In this document: positions 13,201 through 22,200 of the stretch, one piece after another
Layout: every line of letters begins with the position of its first letter
How positions within the stretch are numbered: position 1 is the first letter of the stretch
From: Beroe forskalii
Taxonomy: Eukaryota > Ctenophora > Nuda > Beroida > Beroidae
NCBI GenBank assembly: GCA_011033025.1
Contig: WFMF01000005.1
Coordinates: 806,001 to 870,000, forward strand
Length of the DNA stretch: 64,000 nt
Direction of reading: 5' to 3'
Notes under the pieces: generated by a model
What the model saw: the letters and a program-made list of their open reading frames with translations, nothing else
What the model was told of the DNA's origin: nothing
Database searches by the model: none
Program-made: the position numbers and the translations under genes

Positions 13201-16200
13201 TCTGTTTCGCCTCCACTAGGCTCCACTAAGCCTCCATTAGGCTCCACTCAGTCTCCACTAGGCTCCACTTAGCCTACATTAGGCTCCACCCAGCCTCCAC
13301 TAAGCTCCATTCAGCCTCCACTAGGCGCCACTCAATCTCTAATAGGCTCCATACACCCTCCACTAGGCTCCACTCAGCCTCCACTAGGCTCCACCCAGCC
13401 TTCAGTAAGCTCCACTCAGCCTCCACTAGGCTCCACTCAGCCTCTACTTAGCCTCCATTAGGCTCCACTCAGTCTCCACTCAGCCTCCACTAGCGTCCAC
13501 CCAGCCTTTACTAGGCTCCACACAGCCTCTACACAGCCTCCACTCAGCCAACACTAGGCTCCATAAACTTTCCACTAGGCATCACTCAGCCCCCACTAGG
13601 CTCCACTCAGCCTCCATAAGGCTCCACTTAGTCTCCACTAGGCTCCACTTAGCCTCCATTAGGCTCCACCCAGCCTCCACTAGGCATCACTCAACTTCCA
13701 CCAGGTTCCACCCAGCCTCCACTTGGCTTCACTCAGCCTCCACTAGACTCCACTCAGCCTCCACTAGACTCCACACAGCCGCCACTAGGCCCCAACCTGC
13801 CTTCACTAGGCTCCGCTCAGCCTCCACTAGCCCAAATCAGCCTCCACTAGGCTCCGCAAAGCCGCCACGAGGCTCAAGTCAGCCTCCACTAGGCTCCAAT
13901 CAGCCGCCACTAGGCTCCATTCAGCTGTCACTAGGCTCCACCCAGCCTCCACTACTACTAGGCTCCACACAACCTCCACTGACCTCTAGGCTCCACTTAG
14001 CCTCCACCCAGCCTCCACTAGGCTCCACACAGCATTCATTAGACTCCACTCAGTCTCCACTGACCACTAGGCTCCACTCAGCCTCCATTGGAATCCACAC
14101 AGCCTTCATTAGGCTCCACTCGGCCTCCACTAGGCACCACTCAGCCTCGACTAGACACCACTCAGCCTCGACTAGTCTCAACTCAGCCTCCACTAGGCTT
14201 CATTCAGCCTCTACTAGGCACCAATAGCCTCCACTAGGCGCCTCTCAGCCTTCACTAGTCAATTAGCATTCTCAACACCGCTGAGTGGACCAAGTACGCC
14301 ATTTCATCTGGTCAGGAAATCCAAGTGTTTAAGATCTTGGCATTATGCTCACCCCTGACTTGAAATGGTCGACTCAGGTCAAAACTGCTGTGGAAAGTGC
14401 AAACAAAATGGCCAACTGGTTGCTTAGCGTCTTCCCAGACAGATGTCAAAGCACTATGCTCGCCCTCTTCAAGAGCATTGTTCGAAGCAGACTGGAATAC
14501 TCCTGTCCATTATGGAACCCCACGTTAATGAGTGATATCAAAAGGCTAGAATCACCACAAAGAGCCTTCGCCCGTTGCAACTCCAGCTGCAAAGGTCTCA
14601 GTTATTGGGAGTGTCTAAAGTTCCTGACGACATCGAGACGTCGAGAGAGATACATCATCATCCAGGTATGGAAAATACTTAAAGGTTTCGCTCCCAATGA
14701 CCTGCAACTAAAGTCCTATGAACACATCCGGCTAGGAACTCGATGCTGTGTCCCACCTCTACCAAAGAAAGCTCCATCATACGCCAAATCGCTGTTTGAT
14801 AAGTCCTTCGCAGTGACTGGCCCTGTGCTCCGTCCATAGAGTCCTTTAAATCAAGATTGACATCCCACATCATGAACAAGTATCCAGATCAACCACCAGT
14901 ACCCGGGTATACCTCACCTAATTCTAACTCGCTACTGGACTGGGGCACAGGTGGTCTACAACAGATGGTCTAGCTCGGATTTCCAGCAAGAACCTACAAG
15001 AGGTACAAGAGGTAGGTATGTCGGGTTATGTTGCAGGAATCCATGAAAACTGGTCAGTGGTCACGGTGGGGCCTTACCATTGATTTTAGGCTGCTTGAAC
15101 AGACTTATGTAGCGTGGATGCTTTGGTTTTAGGGCTTCATACAACTGTTTGATCCGTTGATCAGACTACCTAGTACTTAAATGCAAAAAAACCTAAAGTA
15201 AGATATAATGAAATATCTTATTTGTTACTGTAGCCTCCTACTCTATTTAATGTGGATGTGGTCTCCGCTACGGCTTCTGGGTAACGTCAAAATGTGAAAC
15301 AGACCTTGGGAATCGATTCAGCATCCTTGGAAATCATATTATGGGTACCTAAAGTGTTGCCAAAGTGCTCAAAAAGGTGTTTTATTTTTGGCAAACTTTG
15401 GCAAACTTTGGCAAATGCTTCCACTTTTTTTGGAGTTTGCCAAATAAAGTGTTTGCCAAAGTTTGCCATAGTTTGCCAAAGTTTGCCTTACCTCCCCCCC
15501 TATATTGTATACAATGCATGGCAATCTATACAATGTTTACAATGTATGGCAATGTATACAATGTATTTAAATGTACACTTTCTCCCAGGACACGGGTATC
15601 CTGTTCCTATCTTCTGCGTTAGAAGAACAACACGCGGGCTTACAACTTATAACAGTGTGGTGTAATCAGATAACAGCTAACAGCATGTCTGCCCTTGCTA
15701 GGGCGCTGGTGAGTCTCTTGATATTTACTTCGTGGTTTCACAGGTGAAAATTTGTGTAGAAAAAGTGTCTAGAATTAGTGTAGAATTAGTGTTGAATGTA
15801 TTCAAATATATTAGATAGATTTAACCCACTTTACATTGTAGATTGTACAATGTATATCACTCGATGAACCATGCACACTTTATTTTGCGCGTGACGAAGT
15901 CTGTACAAGAGCATCGTCTTATTTCTCATCTCATTAATTAATCTTAGTCCCATCACCTCGTCACACTGCAATGCTCACTCAGTGTACTAGCACTTTGATG
16001 CATCTTGAAGATATGTTAGTTATTGGGGGGGGGGGGTTATAGTATAACGGAGGAGTTGCTATGAATCATATTTAAAGCGCATTCCTAGCCATGCTCTAAG
16101 CGTAATAAATCACTCTACAGGGGGGGGTGTCACTGTCCCAATTGTCCCAAACTCAAGAAAAAGTGGATTGGGACAGGGACAATTGGGACAAATGGGACAT

Positions 16201-19200
16201 TTGGGACAAATGGGACAATTGGGACAAATGGGACAGAGAAAATGGAACAAATGGGACTCAAAAAAGTGAATTCGGACTGGGACAATTGGGACATTTGGGA
16301 CAAATGGGACAATTGGGACAAATGGGACAGAGAAAATGGAACAAATGGGACTCAAAAGAGTGAATACGGACTGGGACATTTGGGACAAATGGGACATTTG
16401 GGACAATTGGGACCAAAGTGACAGAGACAACTGTGGCTCAAATGATTGTGTTTTTGAGTGGGAGTTTAGTGTTTTTGTTTTACAGCTTGTTACATAGCAG
16501 CACACAACCAAAACATGTACTTATTAGCACAGTAGTATGATAGAAAAAACATTGATCCATGTAAAAATGATAGATGACTGATTTGTCCAACTTTTTGTTT
16601 GTCCCAATTGTCCCAAATGTCCCAAATGTCCCAGTTGTCCCAATTGTCCCAAAAACCAGTCCCAAACTCAAAAAAAAGTAAATTGGGACAGGGACAATTG
16701 GGACAATTGGGACAGTGAAACTCCCCCCTCTACAGGCGTTTTGAATACTACTCTGAAGGTGGTTTACACAAGATCACTTTCGTGGCACTCAATCTCACAT
16801 CACTTTGCAGGCGTTTTACACATCACTTCGCAGGTGTATCACACATCGCTTCGCAAGCGTTTCACACATCACTTCGCAGGCGTTTCACACATCACTTTGC
16901 AGGCGTTTCACACATCACTTCGCAGGCGTTTCTCTCTTCACTTCGCAGGCGTTTCACGCATCACTTCGCAGGCGTTTCACGCATCACTTCGCAGGTGTTT
17001 CACACATCACTTCGCAGGCGTTTCACATTTCACTTCGCAGGCGTTTCACATTTCACTTCGCAGGCGTTTCACACATCACTTCGCAGGAGTTTAACACATC
17101 ACTTCGCAGGCGTTTCACACATCACTTTGCTGGCGTTTCACACGACCTTGGAAGGAGTTAACCTCGGTTCTAACGCTTTGGGTAACAAAGGAGTGGAGGC
17201 TCTCAAAGAAGGTCTCCTATCGAGCAGATCTATTGCTAGACTTGTTATGGCGAGCTGCAACATTACTAATGAAGGTAGGTATCATATTTTCATAGGGTTA
17301 TTTGTTTTCATCTCCCAGTGATTATGTTAACATTTTCTTTAATTGGTATCTCTCACCATGTTATCTGTTGTCATTGTGGTGTTGTCACTGGCTTTGCTAT
17401 CTGTTGTAAATGTTGTGTTGTCACTGACTATCCGTTGTCAACGTTGTCACTGGCTATGTTATCTGTTGTCAGTGTTGTCACTAACCCTGCATTCCCCCTC
17501 AGGAGCTGTTGTCATGGCCGAGGTGCTGGGGATCACACCACTCTGATTCACCTGGATCTAAGAGAAAACACGATCTCTCTGGCTGGTGTGATGGCACTCA
17601 AGTGTGCCTACGCTATCAACCACAACTTACTCCGATTACATCTCGATGTGATGAAGCGAACTAACGTGAGTGACGATTGGAATTCTCGATTCCTTATTGT
17701 CTGTGAGCTTGCCTGTCTGCCCTGTCTACCTGTCTGTCTGTCTACCTGTCTGTCTGTCTACCTGTCTGCCCTGTCTATCTGTTTGCCCTGTCTATCTGTC
17801 TGCCCTGTCTATCTGTTTGCCCTGTCTATCTGTTTGCCCTGTCTATCTGTTTGCCCTGTCTATCTGTTTGCCCTGTCTATCTGTTTGCCCTGTCTATCTG
17901 TTTGCCCTGTCTATCTGTTTGCCCTGTCTATCTGTTTGCCCTGTCTATCTGTTTGCCCTGTCTATCTGTTTGCCCTGTCTATCTGTTTGCCCTGTCTATC
18001 TGTTTGCCCTGTCTTGTCCCGTTGGCCGAATGTTTGTTTGTATGTCTGTCTTTCTGTCTCCTTTGCCTGTTGCTGTTAGGGAGCTTCGAACGTGGTTACT
18101 CTCAGTTGCCTGTCTGTACAGTCACACTGCGTCACGCTAACCTGCTTTGTCACTATTTATAGTCCATAAGTGCCTGTGGCTGTGTTTACATTCTTCTTTT
18201 GTTTCAATATCACACTGTGCGTACTGCGTATACTGTAGAGTGTAGGTAAGACGTGTATTACTATACCCGCACGAGAATAGGCGGTTGTCATGACGTCATT
18301 ATCATAGCGTAATGTAGTGAGTTGATGGGGTTTAACCACCTATTTTTGCTGTGCGGGGTTCTACTATTGTGTGTACAAATTACAATATCCATCATTCTAT
18401 GGTGGCATGAATATTGACCTCGTATTAACTTACCGGTAAAATCCTGAAATCGGCCTGACATTGACCAATCAGCTCAAGGTATTTTACGGTCAACTCGCGC
18501 GCTGATTGGCCAATGTTGATAAAAAGCTTATACGCTATTGATAGTAGCAGTTGTTTCCTGAGTTGAAGATTCAACTGGCTTTTTGAGATATTTCCATTCG
18601 GATTATCGGATATTTCGGTTTCTCTCAGTACCTTCAGGCAACTTCTTCTCAACTAAGGTGTGTTGGTGTATGTATGTTTGTGACAGAAGGTTATATTATC
18701 AGTGCAGTTTTTGCTACTGATACTATTGTTTTGGGACCATCCAAGCCCTGCATTCCTGGGTTACTTATGTAATTTGACTACTGAGTACTGTTTACTGGCG
18801 TATGTATGGAATTTAGGAACTGTGCCTTCAAGTGACTCTTTGATTTACTGAACACGGATCAAAAGTCATCAACTCACCACTCTTTGCCCTGATTATGACG
18901 TCATCAACTCCCCACTCTTTACCCTGATAATGGCTTCATCAACTAACAACTCTAAACCCTGATAATGACGTCACTCCCCTTCAGAATGACGAGTTAATGA
19001 CGGGTCTGCTGAATGAAATCGAGCAGTACTCCGCCCGTAACCTCACCAAACACCGGAATACCTCAACTGTCCCTCCTCCCCCCGCTACTGATACAACTAC
19101 TGATACTAATGCTGTGCAGACTCCTGCTGATACCCAGGCTGATGGTTGCAATGTACAGCCTTCTACTGACTTTTCTATTAATGCGACTACTGATGCTGTT

Positions 19201-22200
19201 GAACAGGTTATTTTAGCTTGTGTTGAATTTGTAAATCAACATTAATCTGTAAACTTCACCTTTCATTGCATTGTTCTGTTATATTGTTAACTTTACTTGC
19301 TGAACCTATTATATCTAAACACCTTTATATTTGATTGTAAGCCCATCAATTTTATTACTTTGAATCTTGTGCTTGATGATAATATTGTGATATTCGGAAA
19401 CTCCCGATTCTAAACTTTCACGTGTCAATAAACTGACCCATTACATATGATAGTAAACTTTCTCGTATCAATGGTTAGCAAATATTATGTAATGGGTCAG
19501 TTGGCAACTTTTATAAAAGTTGCCAATCTGACCCCTTATATAAGATTTGCTAACCATCTCGAATATCAGAAAGCCCAAGAAGCAAGGAGTATTCAAGAAC
19601 AGGTTGATTACCAGCTGGCGTTAAGGTTACAACAAGAAGAAGAGAGGTCCAGAAATAATATAAGTTATATTAATCTAACATTCTGACATCATTAAAATGT
19701 TCTAATATTATTCAAACAGTATTTCTAACATTATTCTAACATAAGATCTAACATTCGCTGTCTGTGTGTTTACTGATTAATGATGATTATAGTCTCTGCG
19801 ACAAAATGAAAGAAGCTGATTTTTAATAAATAAATCTGATTTTAATAAAATCAGATTTATTCATTAAAAATCAGCTTCTTTCATTTTGTCACAAAACTAT
19901 AATCATTAATAATCAATATTACGACTAATAACTGATCCGATCATTCAGTTAAGAAACATTCAGTTAAGTCTGTGTGTTTACTTTTGATCTAATGATTTCT
20001 ATCGAGGATCAAATGGTTAATTTGGTCGTCCTTATTTGATCGACCCTCTGAAATTCCAATCCCTCTTCCCCGCCAGATTATGAAGAGAGAAGAAAAGCGA
20101 CCTCTCCCCATCCTATCTCCTCCAATGACCGGCACCCCAGACCTCACCAAATCCTTCGGATTCTTCTCCGGGCACTACATGAAGTTGAAGCAGCGCTGGG
20201 ATCACAATGTCGGGATTTATTTGAAGGGAGGGGACGGAGCCCTCGCAGCTTCCCCTGGTGAGTGTGGAAATGTACAGAGCAAAATGTACATTGTACATGG
20301 TACATTGTTTATTGTACATTGAATATTGTATATTGTGCATTGAATATTGCATATTGTGCATTGTACATTGTACAATGTAAAGGGTAAATTGTACAATGTA
20401 TATTGTACATTGTTCATCGTACATTGTTCATTGTACATTGTACAATATACACTGTACATAGTAAAGGGTAAATTGTACAATGTACATTGTACATTGTTCA
20501 TCGTACATTGTACAATGTACATTGTACAATGTACATTGTACAATGTACACTGTACATAGTAAAGGGTAAATTGTACAATGTACATCGTACATTGTACAAT
20601 GTACATTGTATATTGTACATCGTACAATGTACATTGTACAATGTTCATCTTGTACATTGTACATTATACATTCTACAATCACAAATAAACCACTAATTAT
20701 ACATCGTCACATCTTCACATTCCCTGAGATTCATACAGTTGCCCTTACTCAAGGCAAAATGCTTCGATCTATATAAAATGGGAGTGTAATTAGATTTTGT
20801 AGTTCGGTGGTTGAATGGTTTGTGCTACTCATTCTGACAGTAGTTTTGGAAATTCTACCGCATGCATGCTGACGTCTTGTTTCAATGTTATTCCTAATGA
20901 ATGCTTCAAACACATAATCTTCACACTATAAAATTTTGAAATCGTCGTTTTGCTCGGTCACCTCACTGCCTCTCACGTGATGCCCTTTGTGTACCAAATA
21001 ACCATTCAGGCGTTTAAATCTGACCTTTGAATTTGTACAATACAGAATTCTGTAACCAATCAGGCGTTTTAATCTGACGTTTTCCCTCCTAGGTACTCAC
21101 GAGTTTTACGCTAAATCTACTCCTGCGCCTGATAATAAATCAGATGATGAGGAGGAACAGTTCGTTGATGCTGTAGAGGTAAATATACTTCAACAATCCG
21201 GCATATGATCAGCGGGCTGATGCACCCTGAATGGGCTCTTAACGTCCCATAAATGATCCGGGTGTGCCTAGGTGTTACGCGGCGTATTACGCCCATTTAA
21301 AATATATCTTAATATCGACGGTGTTTTAGTTTGTCCACAGGTGACATCGAACAATCAATCAGCGCTTCAAAAGACCGTTAGCTCACGTGCTTATCGTTAA
21401 ATGACGATTTCAGGCTCCTTCTTGTAAGTTACAACACCAGTTATAATCGTGTAATCTGCAGGCCCAGGAGAACTCAACCCTGCCTCCCTCCACCCTTCTC
21501 CTATCTTCACACCCACCCAATAAACCCCTAACTACTGCTGAACTCCTTGCGAAGTACAGTTCAGATGCTTCCTCCAGAGGTGAGCAATAGGAGGGGTTTG
21601 GAGAATTATAATGGCGTCATTGTCATAGCGTGTTGAACTGATGACGCCTTGCTTTCATAAAACTCATTTGTGTCTATCACTACGTGAACTGATTGATATG
21701 AAGATGCGGGTTTTTGTGTGCTTGTAGTATTTGCCTAACTTTTCACAGGCTTACTATGCAATATGCATGTCGAATGTTGATGCTCACATCATAATAATAG
21801 GTCATCCTTTTTACAGTTCACTTTAATTAAAATATAAACGTTACAGTAACAACTTATATATTCCTCTTATCAGATTCCCAAAGCAGTAGGCCCACTGGAG
21901 ATGACAGACCCAACTCCCACACTTCTCTTTCCTCAACTGATATCTACACTGCTCCTTCATCAACTGATATCTCACCCACCAGGGACATCTTCCAGGTACT
22001 TTACAATTTATACCTGCAAAGATTCCTTCGGTGCATGGAAACTTGCTGTTCTCCCCCCCCCCCATCGGTTTTGATTCATCGGGATTCATCCCTAACCTTC
22101 GTTAATTAAACAAGAATAAGAAATAACTTTTGGTCTTAAAACTCGCTCTTTACTGTTCAAAAGCCGTACTAATAAATGATTATCCATCAATTGTACCACT

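Noticed and set aside
16110-16511. Minus-strand ORF rich in VPIVPFVPNVP
   Set aside because: It is a translation of the GGGACAA words of a MITE; both strands are open for the same reason.
16782-17321. A 179-residue ORF rich in TSLRRRFTHHFAG repeats as an independent protein
   Set aside because: The 23-bp repeat leaves all plus frames open; the frame matters only as possible extension of the PPP1R37-like exon.
17318-18162. ORFs of LSVCPVYLFALSI repeats
   Set aside because: They are translations of the 17-bp intron minisatellite; only the stretch around 17503-17665 is coding.
20113-20696. ORFs of NVQCTLYNVHCT repeats on both strands
   Set aside because: The TGTACA satellite is open in several frames by composition; there are no homologues or splice signals.
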